From: Thecamonas trahens ATCC 50062
Taxonomy: Eukaryota > Apusozoa > Apusomonadida > Apusomonadidae
Direction of reading: 5' to 3'
DNA length: 64,000 nt
NCBI RefSeq assembly: GCF_000142905.1
Contig: NW_013657673.1
Coordinates: forward strand, 510 to 64,509
Part shown: in pieces, positions 8,836 through 20,648 of the stretch
Numbering within the stretch: position 1 is the stretch's first letter
How the letters are laid out: every line of letters begins with the position of its first letter
The notes under the pieces: model-generated
Database searches by the model: none
The model's input: only the letters and a program-made list of their open reading frames with translations
What the model was told of the DNA's origin: nothing
Program-made: the position numbers and the translations under genes

Positions 8836-11171
8836 GAGCAGCAAGGCCGTCCGATTCAGCGTCGATGACGACTCGGACGATTCGGACGAGGAAGAGGCCG
8901 ACTACTACAACCCGTTCAACAAGGAGCCGATTGTGCTCCCGCGCGTCGGCATGGGCCGCATGGAGCAGGTCCTCGACATGTCCATTGCTGAGCTGGCTTC
9001 ATCGCCGCTGGTCTTCAACCGCGAGCTCTCCGAGCTTGACTTTTTCTGGCGCGTCCTCTATGAGGCCATGGACGAAAAGGCACCGCTCCTCGAGCGCATC
9101 AAGTTCCTCGCTATCACCTCGGGCAACATCGACGGATACGTCGGCAAGCGCGTCGGCAACTTGACCAAGGTCTACTCGGAGGAGCTGCAGATGGCTGCTG
9201 ACATGGGCGAGGGCTACCGCCCGCAACTGGTCTCCGTCTACGAGACCATCCACTCCATGACCGACGAAATGGGCGAGGTCTTCTCGTCAGTCACCACCCA
9301 GCTCACCGCCCACGGCGTTCATGTCCTCCGCATGGCCGAGCTCACGCCTGAGGAGCTCGAGCCGCTCCGCGAGGTCTTCGTCTACGACGTCGAGCCACTG
9401 CTCACCCCATCGCCGTTGACGCCCGCCACCCGTTCCCGGCAAACGTTCGCAACATGACCGTCAACCTCGCCGCGCTCCTTATGCCCAAGGGCAAGGGCTC
9501 GCTCCGCTTCGTCTACCTTCCGGTCCCTCTTGACCTCGGTCGGTGGATCCAGATCTCGTCGCCGCGCGGCCGCTTCTGCTACGTCCGCTCCGAGGATCTC
9601 ATCCGCCACTTCCTCCCCACCATGTACCCGCTGCACAAGATCGTCGCCGCGCACGTCTTCCGCGTCACCCGCGACTTTTCATCGACGACCTCTCGCCCGA
9701 CCCCGAGGACGTTCTCGAGCTCATGTCGTCGGGCATCGACATGCGCCGCTACGCTCAGGTCGTCCGCCTCGAAGTCACCCACGACGTCCACCCGGACGTC
9801 ATCGAAATGCTCTCCTTCCACCTCAACATCGAGCGCATCTCCATCTACTCGCTCAAGTTTGAGGAGCTCATCGGCCTCGCAGACATGATGTTCTTTGTCC
9901 GCCTCCCGCTCCCGGCCCTCAAGTACCGCCCGTGGCGGCCCATCCCGCACCCCTCGTTCCGCTCGCTCACACAGCTGACCAACGGCCGCCCGCGCCCACT
10001 CACCCCGGACATCGCCGCCTCGGTCTTTGATCTCGTCTCGGAGCAGGACATATACATCCAGTTCCCTTACGTCTCGTTCGAGTCAACCGTCCAAATCTTT
10101 GTCCAGTCGGCAGCCATCGACCCACAAGTCCTCTCCATCAAGATGACCCTCTACCGTCTCGCCTCGCAAGACGCCGTCGTCGACGCTCTCATCAACGCCG
10201 TCGCCAACGGCAAGGAAGTCACCGTCATCGTCGAGCTCAAGGCATCATACGACGAGGCCCGCAACCTCGCCTACGCCACCGCTCTCGAGCAAGCCGGCGC
10301 CACCGTCTGCTACGGCCTGCAGGGCATGAAGACCCACGGAAAGATCATTCGCGTCGTCCGCTCGCAGCCCGACGGCCTCCGCACCTACTCGCTCGTCGCC
10401 ACAGGCAACTTTAACTCGACCACCGCTCCGCTCTACATCGACATGGGCCTCCTCACCGCCCACCCGGAAATCGGCCACGAGCTCGGCCAGGTCTTCAACT
10501 ACCTCACTTCGTACTGCGGCCGCGGCAAGTTCAAGAAGCTCCTCGTCTCGCCCTTCAACACCACCGCCACCTTTGTCAAGCTCATCAAGAAGGAGACCCG
10601 CAACGCAGAGGCCGGCAAGAAGGCTCTCATCATCGCCCGCCTCAATGGCCTCACAGACAAAACCATCACCGCCGCCCTGTACGAGGCCGCCGCTGCCGGC
10701 GTCAAGATCGAGCTCCTGGTCCGCGGCATGGCCCGCATCCGCCCGGGCATTCCCGGCAAGACCGAGAACGTCCGCGTCATGTCATACGTCGGCCGCTTCC
10801 TCGAGCACTCGCGCATCTACTACTTTTACAACGACGGTAAGCCGCGCTACTACCTCGGCTCCGCCGACTGGATGACCCGCAACCTCAAGTTCCGCATCGA
10901 GGTCCTCACCCCAGTCTACGACAAGAACATCCAGGCCTGCATCATGTCCGAGCTCCAGCTCTACCTCTCGCCCGAGCGCGCCAACGTGTGGGACATGCAA
11001 CCCGATGGCCGCTACCAGCGCCGCCAGCCGCCGCGAACAACCACAAACCGCATGGGCGTCTGGGGCATCATGATGGACTCGGTCGAGGTCCTCGACGCAG
11101 GCATCCAGACCTCGCATCTGCACAAGTTCCGCTCACAGCGCAAGTGGGACGCCACCCCGGTCGCTCCGTGA
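7884..11171 (+). CDS. PPK1: Polyphosphate kinase 1 (bacterial-type PPK1) with long disordered N-terminus
   Basis: PPK1 reversibly makes inorganic polyphosphate from ATP. Residues about 1-350 are Pro/Ser/Ala-rich and disordered; the PPK core follows. Seen in order: NRELSELDFFWRVLYEAMDE and KFLAITSGNIDGY (N domain), IQFPYVSFE and KMTLYRLAS (middle), VIVELKASYDEARNLAYA, GLQGMKTHGKIIRVVR with the autophosphorylated His near residue 818, ATGNFNSTTAPLYIDMGLLT, VRGMARIRPGIPGKTENV, GRFLEHSRIYYF (second conserved His), and LGSADWMTRNLKFRIEV. Three frame breaks each need one base in a homopolymer: C run 8501-8505, C run 9405-9408 and T run 9676-9679. Corrected, it is 1096 aa, longer than the roughly 700-aa bacterial enzyme, as in other protist PPK1s. 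I chose ATG 7884 (MPHRKRKARP); 7836 is an in-frame non-ATG alternative. It is convergent with CHID1, 23 bases away. Confidence 0.95.
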
Positions 11172-11194
11172 TCTCCCTCCCGCCCTCCCGCGTC

Positions 11195-12378
11195 TCATAG
11201 CTCATCAAACAAGTAGTCGAGGCCCTGCCCCAGCTCCCACACCGCCACTCCCACCCCCGCCCGTGCCGCAAGCTCCAGCCGGACGTGCAGCGAGCCAAGA
11301 CTCGGGTACCACACCTCGTGTTCGCGCCCTTGGCCGTCGACGTAACGGTAGACGTGCTCCGACGAGCCGCTGTCCCACTCGATCTCCCCCCGTGTGCCCG
11401 GAGCAGCTCGAGGTACTGCGAGCCTACTATCGGCCCGCCGCTTCCGTCGCCGGCAAAGTCGTTGCCGTAAAAGTTGAGCCCGAGAAAGACCTTGGATGCC
11501 AGCTGAGGCGCGTTCGGCGGCACAATGCCCTCGAGCGCACGCTCCATCCACGCCAGCGGCGCCGATGGCCCCGGTGAGCCCGGGTGTGAAAAGTCATACG
11601 TCATCACCGACACCCCCTCGAGGTGGCCAGCCAGCGCCGCCAGATCGCCGTAGTCGAACCGCTGCCGCCGCGCGCCGAACGCGGGGTGCGCTGGCGGCGC
11701 GACCATGATCACACGCGTCACGCCTGCGAGCTGCTCCACCAGCAACGTCATTCCGGCCTCATGGATCCGCATGCCAGGAAGGCCACCGGTCTCGAGTGTC
11801 AGTCCGTCGAGTCCGTACTCCTCCACCGCTGCAGCAAGAAGCGCGACGAGCTCGTCGATGCGGGCGCGGCTGCCCAGGAACCGAGCAAGCCCCTCGGCCC
11901 CGACGCCCTCAAGATTGACACGCGGGAGAACAAGGGCTCCGCGCGCGCGGACACGCTTCATCCACTCACGGTCAACCTCGTGCCGCCCACCAAGCTTGAG
12001 CTTGCCGCTCCCGTTGGCTCGCGAGAGATCGACCTGGAACCACACTGGGACGAGATGGCTGAACTTGGCAGCAAAGACCTTGGCCAGCTTGTACCCGCGC
12101 GAGTTCCACGGCGTCACATACCCGAGGCACCGCCCCGCGAACCGCTTCGTCTTGATTGCCTTGGAAAACTCGCGATGGTGTTCCACAACCTCCTCGCTCG
12201 TCACACTGCTGCCCACCACCACCAGCCCCCGCTCCGCCACCGAGCCCTCCGGCCGGGTCCGCCGCCGTCCACCCACACCTGCTGCCGCTACCCTCGCCCC
12301 CAGCGCAACCAGCACCACAGCAACAACCACAGCCAGCAATCCCAATGATGCACCTCTGGCCCCACCGCACTTGATCAT
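11195..12378 (-). CDS. CHID1: Chitinase domain-containing protein 1-like (GH18 family)
   Basis: The protein starts with a signal peptide or signal anchor (LGLLAVVVAVVLVALGARV after MIKCGGARG). The GH18 barrel follows: CLGYVTPWNSRGYKLAKVFA, FSHLVPVWFQV, EYGLDGLTLETGG, EGVSVMTYDFSH, KVFLGLNFYGNDF and GVGVAVWELGQGLDYLF. The GH18 catalytic DxxDxDxE is replaced by DGLTLE, so a sugar-binding (SI-CLP-like) rather than hydrolytic role fits, as known for CHID1. One G is missing from the G run at 11386-11391 (minus reading AHGG to EIEWDSGSSEHVYRYV). Corrected, it is 394 aa. The last residues are FDEL, resembling an ER-retention tetrapeptide. The start at 12378 is the first ATG before the hydrophobic segment. 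Confidence 0.9.
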
Positions 12379-12713
12379 AATCGCGCTCTTCCAAGCCAAG
12401 CCGAGACAAATGCCGTGTGTCGCTCGCGCTCGCTCTCGCTCTCGCCCTTACTCTCGTGCTCGCTCTCACACCGCGCCAGTCGCTAAGTGCCCGCCCTCAC
12501 GCCATCCCCCTGCCTCATACTACTCACAACGATGGCCCCTCTTTCATTGAGTTCAGTCCATCACCCATCCATCTCCATTCCATCACGCTGCATCGACAGC
12601 AGCCGAGCCATGCTTCGCCAGGCTCGGCTTCGGTGACGCGGCTTAACCCCGCCTCACCCCGCCTCACCCCGCCCCAACACATCTACTTGCACGCAGCCTC
12701 GCCTTCACCCTCG
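12379..12713. other. Intergenic, upstream of CHID1
   Basis: There are 335 bases between the CHID1 start and the NDUFAF1 stop. A CTCGCTCTCGCTCT-like run and three copies of a CGCCTCACCC motif (about 12645-12675) are visible. No gene is supported. Confidence 0.5.
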
Positions 12714-13433
12714 TCAATCGACGCCACCACCAGCAGCAGCAGCATCGCCGGCGTCGGCGTCGGCGTCAGCCATGCGGATGGCGCGGATGTCGCGGATGGC
12801 GAGCTCGAACGGGCCGTCGACGCCATCGGCGAGCGTAAAGCCGAGCGATGTGATCCGCCGCGAGTCGAGCTTCAGCTGCTCAACCTGGACAAAGCCGCGC
12901 CAGGTCATGATGAGCGCGTCAAAGGGGATGCGGACGACGGCCCAGTCAGCAGCAGCGCTGGCCTCATGGGTCGGCAGCGCTGCCTGGTGCAGATCATCCG
13001 GCACCACAGACTCGCAGCCGACGTTAAACTGGTATGGCCGCCCATCGCCGCGGCACACAATTTCAAACGCGTCGTAGTACTCGAGCGACGGGACCGTTGT
13101 TCCCGGCACCGTCCGGAACGAGGCAAAGCCCGACCGATCGTACCCGGGCGCCGGCGTCGTCGACAGCTCGCCCTTAAACACAACATGCGCCTCATATCCA
13201 GGCCCGTCCCCAGCCACCGCCTCGGCCGTCGCCCGTGAGCTGCCCTGGATCGTCTCGTCGGTCACCACCATCCACGAGCCCATCTCCAGCGGCTCGATCT
13301 CCGTCCCGGCCTCGGCCGCCGCCTCGGCCTCGGCCTTGGACCACCCGCCCCACGCCGTCAGCCGCACCACCGCCTGCGGCAGCGCAGGCCCAGCTTTCAT
13401 AGCCCGCCACCGGCTCTTTAGTGCCCGAAACAT
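12714..13433 (-). CDS. NDUFAF1: NDUFAF1/CIA30, complex I intermediate assembly factor
   Basis: CIA30 proteins help assemble the membrane arm of mitochondrial complex I. The 239-aa product begins with a basic, acid-free presequence (MFRALKSRWRAMKAG). The CIA30 lectin-like fold then shows SWMVVTDETIQGSSRA, AHVVFKGELSTTP, YDRSGFASFRT, YDAFEIVCRGDGRPYQFNV, WAVVRIPFDALIMTWRG and ITSLGFTLADGVDGPFELAI, which is the family order, ending at the IRDIRAI strand. A short Ala/Asp/Gly tail follows. ATG 13433 is chosen because the frame open upstream has no targeting character. There is no intron or frame break. Confidence 0.9.
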   Translation of the reverse strand: MFRALKSRWRAMKAGPALPQAVVRLTAWGGWSKAEAEAAAEAGTEIEPLEMGSWMVVTDETIQGSSRATAEAVAGDGPGYEAHVVFKGELSTTPAPGYDRSGFASFRTVPGTTVPSLEYYDAFEIVCRGDGRPYQFNVGCESVVPDDLHQAALPTHEASAAADWAVVRIPFDALIMTWRGFVQVEQLKLDSRRITSLGFTLADGVDGPFELAIRDIRAIRMADADADAGDAAAAGGGVD

Positions 13434-14004
13434 GCCTTCCTCCACACTACCGCGTCCTGCCGAGTGATGTGGTTGCCAACCTGTGTCTTGCCCTCGGCGC
13501 CGAGCTGCTGAAGCTGCCGAGTTAGCACGTCGCAGCCCGTCGCAGCCCGTCGCAACACACGCAACACACGCGATGAGCACTCAATCGACTCCGCAAGTCA
13601 TCCCCATACCTACGGGTTTACACTCTACATTCACGCGCAGCACTTTGGTGTTTTCCATCACCTCCACCTGCCCCCTACACGCACCGATCTCCATCCCGAT
13701 CTCTCTCCCGCCCATGACGCGCTCCTTGCGCCTACCCTGATACCGCACACAACAGAACACACACCAACGCCCACCCGGCCACCAACACCGCCATTCACCC
13801 CCGTCCACTCCTACACGCCCCCACACACCCTTTCGGCCCTCCGATCCTCCGATGTGACCATTTCCCCCTCTCCGGCCCACCTCAGCAGACCGGCCAGTTG
13901 CGGCCACCGCCCGCACCAACCCTTCCAACCGAACACACACACACACATACACACACACACACCACAAACTCCACACAGACCCCACCCCTCTCTTACGCTC
14001 TATC
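13434..14004. other. Divergent intergenic region with CA/ACAC tracts
   Basis: This is the promoter region between NDUFAF1 (-) and the membrane-anchored gene (+). It contains a (CA)n-type tract at about 13932-13965 and C-rich sequence. No reading frame is convincing on either strand. Confidence 0.5.
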
Positions 14005-14890
14005 ATGTCGCAGAAGAACTTTGTGGTTGTGGCTGCTGCTGCTGGTGCTGTGGCTGTGGCTGCCGCTGCTGGGTACTACCTCTACACCTCTATGTCGTCG
14101 ACGACGACCAAGGCGGCGGTCAGCAAGGAGACAAGCTCGGCTGCCGAGACGACGACCCCGACGACCAGCTCGGCTTCTCAGGCCCAGGATGGCGTTGAGA
14201 CGGCTACTTCGCAGACGTCTGTCGAGAACAGCTCGCCCATCCCGCGCTCGTCGGCGGGCAAGAAGAAGAAGAAGAAGTCGTCGTCGTCCACTACCACCGC
14301 TACCGCTGCCGCCTCGTCCGAGTCCTCGTCCACCGCTGCTGCAGCCACTACAGCCGCTGTTCCGGCAAGCCCGACTCCGTCGGCAGCCGCTCCTGCCTCG
14401 GTCGCGTCCCCGGCGACGCCTGCCTCGCGTACGATCTGCCTGCATCCCCCTCCTCCTTGCCTGGCCCGCTCTGATCCCTCACTCCCCACTCACCCTTCCC
14501 CCTCTCTCTCACCTCCTCTTTCCATTCAGAGACCTCGGGCGGCAACGCGTCGACGCCGACGACCGCTGCTGTCGCTGCCAAGTCGCCCGGTGCCTCGGTA
14601 GTCTCCTCGCCCATCACCATCTCGTCGACCCCGACCGAGGAGACGGTCAAGGCCAACGAGCCCGCTGTCATCCCGCCGGATGCCGAGACCTTCCCGAGTA
14701 CGTCATATTCTCCCTCTTACTACCCCCCCCCCCACCACCACCACCACCACCCCAACCCTAACCCTAACCCCCTCGCCACTTACAACACCCACCCCGTCCC
14801 ATCGCAGCCGATGCCGCCGAAGAGGCACCGGTCGAGGATCTTGCACCCGGAGGCTCCGTGCCGCGGTTTGGCATGGGCATCCGCCGCTAA
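14005..14890 (+). CDS. Single-pass membrane protein with Ser/Thr/Ala-rich tail, unknown family
   Basis: Three exons, 14005-14428, 14530-14697 and 14808-14890, give 224 aa. Introns start GTACGATC and GTACGTCA and end TTCAG and CGCAG; both are phase 1 and restore frame. Right after MSQKNF comes a hydrophobic helix ([20 protein letters not shown]), so this is a tail-out or signal-anchor membrane protein. The rest is Ser/Thr/Ala/Pro-rich with a [10 protein letters not shown] cluster, and ends [13 protein letters not shown], a compact basic tail that looks like the only conserved-type segment. I do not recognise the family. The splice model is inferred from frame continuity; no transcript is available to me. 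Confidence 0.6.
14753..14770. repeat. Short interstitial telomere-like motif (CCCTAA)n
   Basis: Nearly three copies of AACCCT lie inside intron 2 of the preceding gene, downstream of a C run and a CCA run. It is far too short to be a telomere. Confidence 0.8.
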
Positions 14891-15137
14891 CGCTGCTAGC
14901 ATCCGCGCTTCGCCCATCATGCATCACCCCCCATCCCATCAAAGGACTCAAACGCAACCCCCCCCCCCCCCCTCCCCCTCCTCCTCCTCCTCCCCACTCA
15001 GTCGTGCCAACTCCCTGACGCCACCACCACGTCACCCTAACCACACACGCCACAAGCCACACACCACACACACACCTCTCCACCACACACACTCTCTCTC
15101 ACACACACACGCAGTTCGCTCTCTCCCAATTCCACAC

Positions 15138-16419
15138 ATGTCTTGCTCTTCCTCGTCCGAACCCCCGCTCCTCGTCGAGGCTACCGATACGGTGGGGAGC
15201 TCTGAGGCGGGTCCTGGCGGTCAGGCCGACGGTGCCGTAGCTGACGATAGCAAAGTTCCGGTCACCATCATCACGGGCTACCTGGGAGCCGGCAAGACGA
15301 CGCTGCTGAACTATGTGCTGACCGCGCAGCATGGCAAGCGCATTGCGGTGCTGATGAACGAGTACGGCGGCCGCGGGATTGAGGAGTCGATGGCGCAGCG
15401 CGACGTGAACGAGCCGCCAGTGCTGGCCGAGGACGACGATGGAGAACAGGCGTCCAAGGCCGACTTGTACGAGGAGTGGGTCGAGCTCAAGAACGGGTGC
15501 ATCTGCTGCTCAGTCAAGGATGAAGCTGTCTCGGCGCTGGAGGCGCTGATGGAGAAGAAGGGCAAGTTTGACTACATCCTACTCGAGACGACCGGCCTCG
15601 CCGACCCGGGCCCCTCGCCTCGATGTTCTGGCTCGATGAGGGTCTGCACTCGGCCATCTACCTCGATGGAGTCGTGACTCTGGTCGACGGCATCTACGGC
15701 CTCGAGCAGCTGGCCGAGGAGGCGCCGCGCGGCGCGCCCGAGAACCTCATCAACGAAGCCGTCAACCAGGTCGCCCACGCCGACGTCGTCATCCTCAACA
15801 AGGCCGACTTGGCCACGCCGCAGAACCTGGCCGACCTCTCTGCCGCCGTCCTTGCCATCAACTCGCAGGCCCGCATCCTCACTACCACCCGCTCGCAGGT
15901 CGATCTCGACGACATCCTCAACATTGCCGCCTACGACTTTAAGCCGCCGCTCATCGTCGACGAGGCCGGACCCGCCTCGCACGACCACGATCACAACCAT
16001 GACCATGATGATGGTGTGCCCTGTGTAACCTGCCCGCCGACCCACGTCCACTCGGCCGAAGTCACCACCCATGTTGTCGAGACCCCGCACCCGCTGGTCA
16101 AGGCCCGCCTCGTCGCATGGCTTGAGGACTTGCTGTGGGAGGACCACGCCCCGACGCTCATCCTTCGCGCCAAGGGCCTGCTCAACTACGCCGGCTCGGA
16201 TCTCAAGCACGTCTTCCAGGCCGTCCGCCTCCAGTACGACATCGTCTCGACCGTCCACTGGGACTCGGCAGACAACCGCATCTCGCGCCTGGTCTTTATC
16301 GGCAAGCACCTCCCACCGACGCCCTCGATTCCGCCTTTGCCGCCTGTGTCGCCACTCCTGACGAGCTTGCCCATGCCATCGCCAACCCACCGACGTCGGA
16401 CTCGGACGACGATGCGTAA
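15138..16419 (+). CDS. ZNG1: COG0523 GTPase, zinc chaperone ZNG1 (CBWD) family
   Basis: ZNG1 transfers zinc to methionine aminopeptidase using GTP. Seen: Walker [17 protein letters not shown] (about residue 50), [12 protein letters not shown], the metal motif [13 protein letters not shown] (CxCC), the switch-like [29 protein letters not shown] (G4), a His/Asp-rich metal-binding linker ([11 protein letters not shown]), then the CobW C-terminal domain ([43 protein letters not shown]). Two single-base homopolymer losses break the frame: C run 15611-15614 (ADPG to [11 protein letters not shown]) and C run 16312-16314 (GKHL to [12 protein letters not shown]). Corrected, it is 427 aa. Upstream is a C- and CA-rich intergenic stretch. 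Confidence 0.95.
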
Positions 16420-16546
16420 ACCCGCGACTCACCGCCAACCGCCGCACTCCTACCGAACAACACCCACCCACCCACTTCCCACCACACATACACACACATA
16501 TATATATACATACATACACACGCACACACATTCTCTCTCACACACC

Positions 16547-19500
16547 ATGTCTGCTGACAAGGATGCGTGGGTGGCCACGCAGCACAGAGTACGCCCCACC
16601 CCTACCCCCCCCCTCCCTCCCTGCCCCTAACCCCCAAAACCCCTACCTCCACCCGCCTCCACCCAGTCGCACTCACTCACACGCACACACACACTCTCTC
16701 TCTCTCTTGCCAGACCTTCACTGCATGGGTCAATGCCAACCTCAGAAAACACTCGAGCAAGCCCGGTGCCATCGATAATCTAAAGACAGAGCTCAAGGAC
16801 GGTCTCCCGCTCATCTATCTGCTCGAAGTTCTCATCGGCGGCAAGGTGGGCGGCGGAGCGTACAAGACCAATGCCCGGATGAAGATCCTCCAACTGAACA
16901 ACATCAACTTTGCGCTCGAGGCATGCCGCGACGCGGGCATTCGGGTCACATGTGGTGCGGACGATGTCTTTGACGGCAATCTCAAAATGATCCTTGGCCT
17001 GGTGTGGACAATCATTCTCCGCTTCCAGATCTCCGGCGACGACGATGGCGGAAGCAGCTCAGCCGGAGCCGCAAAGTCGGCTCTCCTCTCCTGGGTGCAG
17101 GCGCACATCGGACACTATCCTGACATGGAGCTAACCAACTTTACGTCGTCGTTCCAGGACGGCCGTGCACTCTGTGCTCTAGTTCACTCGCTGGATCCAG
17201 CCCTGCTCGACTACGACGGCGCGCTCGAGCTCGAGCCGCTTGCCCGCGCCGAGAAGGCATTTTCTCTTGCTGCCGATCGCTTTGACATCCCGCAGCTTCT
17301 CACCGCTAGTGATCTTGTCGACCACCCGGACTCGCATTCGGTCATGACCTACGTCTCGTACTTCCGCGCCGTCGCCAAGCACCTCGAAGCCACGTCCAAA
17401 ATCGACAAGGCCTCGCTGGAGGAGGCCAAGCGCGACGCCGTCTCTCGCCTGGAGGCTGCCCTTGCCCGAGTTGCAGAGCTTGAGGCCGCCCTCGCGGCCG
17501 CCACCGCGGAGTCGACAGCCCACATCGAGCAGCTCGCCGAGTCGTCTGCTGCTGCCAAGCTTCTCCAGCTCCGGGTTGACTCGCTCGAGGCCGCCAACGC
17601 CGAGCTCAAGGCCTCAGTCGAGTCGTGGATCGAGAAGTCGGCCCACATTGAGCACTCGCTGGCAGACTGCCACGACACATGTGCCTCCAAGGACGCAGAG
17701 CTCGAGGCTCTAGCCGCCAAGCTCGATGCCGCAAATGCTGCCGCCAGCAAGATGCAGACTGCCGTCGATGCCGCCGACGCCGCCAAGGACGTCGCAGCAA
17801 AGGACGTCGCCGCAGCAAAGGGCGCTGCCGCCAAAGAAGCCGCCGATGCCGCCGATCGTTATGCCAAGCTTGAAGCCGAGCTCGCTGCTCTCCGCGACGA
17901 CCTCGCCGCCACCCAGGCCGATCTCGACGACTGCTGCACCACCCGTGCCGAGCTGACCAAGGCCAAGCGCGAGCTAGAGGACAAGCTCTCGCAAGTTACC
18001 CGCAAGTCGCTCTCGGCCTCTGAATCGGCGTCCATGGTCGAAGCAAAGGTCTCGTCGCTCACTGCTGAGCTCTCGTCGACCGAGGCCGAGCTCACCGCTG
18101 CTCGCTCCGACGTCTCGACGCTCACCGCCGAGCGTGACACAGCCCGCGAAAACACTACCCGGCTCACCTCGGAGCTGGAGGCGCTCAGGACTGAGTTCGC
18201 TGCCGAAAAGGAGACAACCGCCAAGCTCCGGGACGAGCTTGACTCGCGGGTGACTCAAATCGGCGAGCTGTCCGAGTCGGCGTCATCACGCGAGTCCGAA
18301 CTCGCTGCCCAAGTCTCGGCCCTCGAGGCCGAGCTCGCCGATAGCCGCGACGCTGCTGCCGCTGCCGACGCCTCGATCAAGTCGCTCACTGCCCGACTCG
18401 AAGCCTCGCAGGCTTCGGCCGCCGAACTCGAGACTGAGCTGGCGGCCAAGTCGAGCGACGCCGACAAGTCTGCACAGGCGCTCGCCAAGCTGCAGATGGA
18501 GGCCGATCAGGCTGCTCGACGCATCGAGTCGCTCGAGGCTGCGCTCGCCGCTACCCAGGACCGCGAGGCTACCGCCTCTCGCTCCGCCGATGAGCTCCGG
18601 GTCGAACTCGACGAGACGGCGCGGAACTTGTCCCGCGAAAAGGCGTTCTCCGCCAAGTTGCAGGAAGAGGCCGCTGCCGCCGTCAAGACCGAGGCCAAGC
18701 TCCGCGCCGATGTGCTTGCTGCCGAGGAGGCGGTTCTGGACGAGCGCGACGCCTCTGCCGCGCTCAGTGACAAGGTCGCGCAGCTCGAGGCTCGGGTGGC
18801 CGCTGCTGCTGCTGCCGACGACGATGCCGACGACGACGCCGCGTCAGCCGCCGCTGCCGAGATTGCGTCGCTCGAAGCGCTGGTCAACTCACTCCGCGCC
18901 AAGGTCCGGAGCGCACAGACCGAGGCCCTCAATGCCAACTCGGACCGCGAGTCGGCTCTGGCCAGCGCCGAGGCGCTCAAATCGGACGTCGAGCACGCCC
19001 GCGCGCAGGCTGCTGCCGAGCGCGACGCCCTCGAGGCTGAACGCGCCGCCCGTGAAGCCGTCGCGTCGGAGCTCATGAAGACCGAGTCATCCGTCCAGGA
19101 GCTGCAAAGCCAGCTGGAGGCGTCGGCTCGCGAGCGCGCCGCTCTTGCCGACGAGCTCGCCGCCCTCCGCGCCGCGTCGGTTGCCACCGGTTCACACGCT
19201 GCCGAGTCGGACGCCGCGCTCGAAGAGGCCGCATCCGAGCGTACCCGCCTCGCTGTCGAAATCCAGTCGCTGCAAGAGAGCCTTGCACAGACTGTGGCGG
19301 CGCGCGATGCGGCGGCAAAGGCGACCGAGGCCGCAGCGGCCAAGGCCGCCGAAGCTGCTGCCGATGCCGAAACGCTGCGCGAGGCCCGCGATGCCGAGGC
19401 CCACGCCAAGGTTCTCGCCGAGACCCGTGTGGCGTCGTTAGAGAAGCAAATTGCGCGGATTGAGGCCGAGGCCGAGTCGCGAGTCGCCGCCGAGCGCGCG

Positions 19501-20648
19501 CGCATGGAGGCCTCGCACTCGTCGCTCAAGCGCGAGCTCGACAACTCGGTCGAGGCCACCGGCTCGCAGGCCGCCATCATGGCCGACCTAGAGGCCAACT
19601 TTCAGGCGCTCTCGGCAGCCCATGACGAGTGGCATGCCAAGTACCTTGCCGAACAGGGAAAGCGGGTCGAAAAGAGCACGAGCTTGCGCAGAAGACGCAA
19701 GAGGCGCGGATGGCCACCTCGCAGGCCGAGTCGCTCAAGGACGCGCTCGCCGAGGCGCAGGCCGAGGTGGATGAGCTCACCGCGCTCAAGATCAAAATGC
19801 ATGGCGACCTCGCCAAGCTGGAGGACCTGGTGCTCCAGTTGCAGGGCAAGGCCAAGAAGACCAAGGCCAAGGCCAAGGACCAGGTCGCCAAGCTTGTGGC
19901 CGAGCTCAAGGACCGCGATCTCAAGATCGCCGAGCTCTCGCGTGAGCGCGGCGACGCGGCAGGCTCGCTCTCGGTCGTCCGCAAGCGCGCCACCTCGCTT
20001 CACCTCTCCAACAAGCAGCTGAAGGAGGCCATGGGTGCCACCGAGTCGTCGCTCCACGAGCTTCGCTCGGCGCTCGATGCTGCCAACCGCCACAACGCCG
20101 AGTTGGAGGCCGAGCGCGACGAAGCCACCGCGACGCTCAAGGCCGAGCGCGCCGACATGGCGGCCCGTCTTGAGCGCGCTACCGCGTCGGCCTCCATGTC
20201 CGAGGAGCGCGCCGATGAAGCCGAGTCGCAGAACGCATCGCTTGTGGCTGAACTCGACCTCGTCCGCTCCACTCTCACCGACGCCAAGACCACGCTTGCC
20301 GAGCTCCGCATCGAGTTCCGCCATCTGAAGGCGTCCAAGGCTGCTGCCCTTGCCGAGCAGGCCGACGAGCTCGCAGCCGCCCGCGGCCTCGTCGACGCCA
20401 ACAAGGCGCTGACCAAGGAGCGCGACGAGCTCGCCCTCGCCCGCGCACGCATGTCCAAGGTCGTTCGCACCCTCCGCCGCCGTCTCAACGAGGAGGAAGC
20501 CGCCAAGCGCGAGCTCATTCTCAAGCTTGAGACCGGTCAGCGGACGAAGGAGGAGATCGAGGCCATCGCCATCCTCCAGTACCAGCTCGGTGAGGCCCAG
20601 GCTGCCGTCAAGGCCTGTACCTGCGGCGCCGCCTCGGCCTCGCGCTAG
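16547..20648 (+). CDS. Tandem calponin-homology protein with very long coiled coil
   Basis: Exon 1 (16547-16588) encodes MSADKDAWVATQHR; the intron starts GTACGC and ends TTGCCAG; exon 2 (16714-20648) begins TFTAWVNANLRKH. Two CH domains follow: KDGLPLIYLLEVLIGGKV and GNLKMILGLVWTIILRF (CH1), then ALLSWVQAHIGHYPD, SFQDGRALCALVHSLDP and MTYVSYFRAV (CH2). This is an alpha-actinin-type actin-binding pair. About 1,050 residues of Ala/Glu/Ser-rich heptad sequence follow, with no EF hands or spectrin repeats I can identify. It ends CTCGAASASR. One A is missing at the A run 19670-19673 (RVEK to EHELAQKTQE). Corrected, it is 1325 aa. It is probably an actin cross-linker or cytoskeletal scaffold. Confidence 0.88.

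Noticed and set aside
7884-11171. PPK1 as a pseudogene
   Set aside because: All three breaks are single-base homopolymer changes, every catalytic motif is intact, and the same error pattern occurs in essential genes of this window.
18255-20524. Long minus-strand Ser/Ala/Arg frames opposite the CH coiled-coil gene
   Set aside because: Antisense of GAG/GCC/TCG-rich coiled-coil codons; no independent motif.
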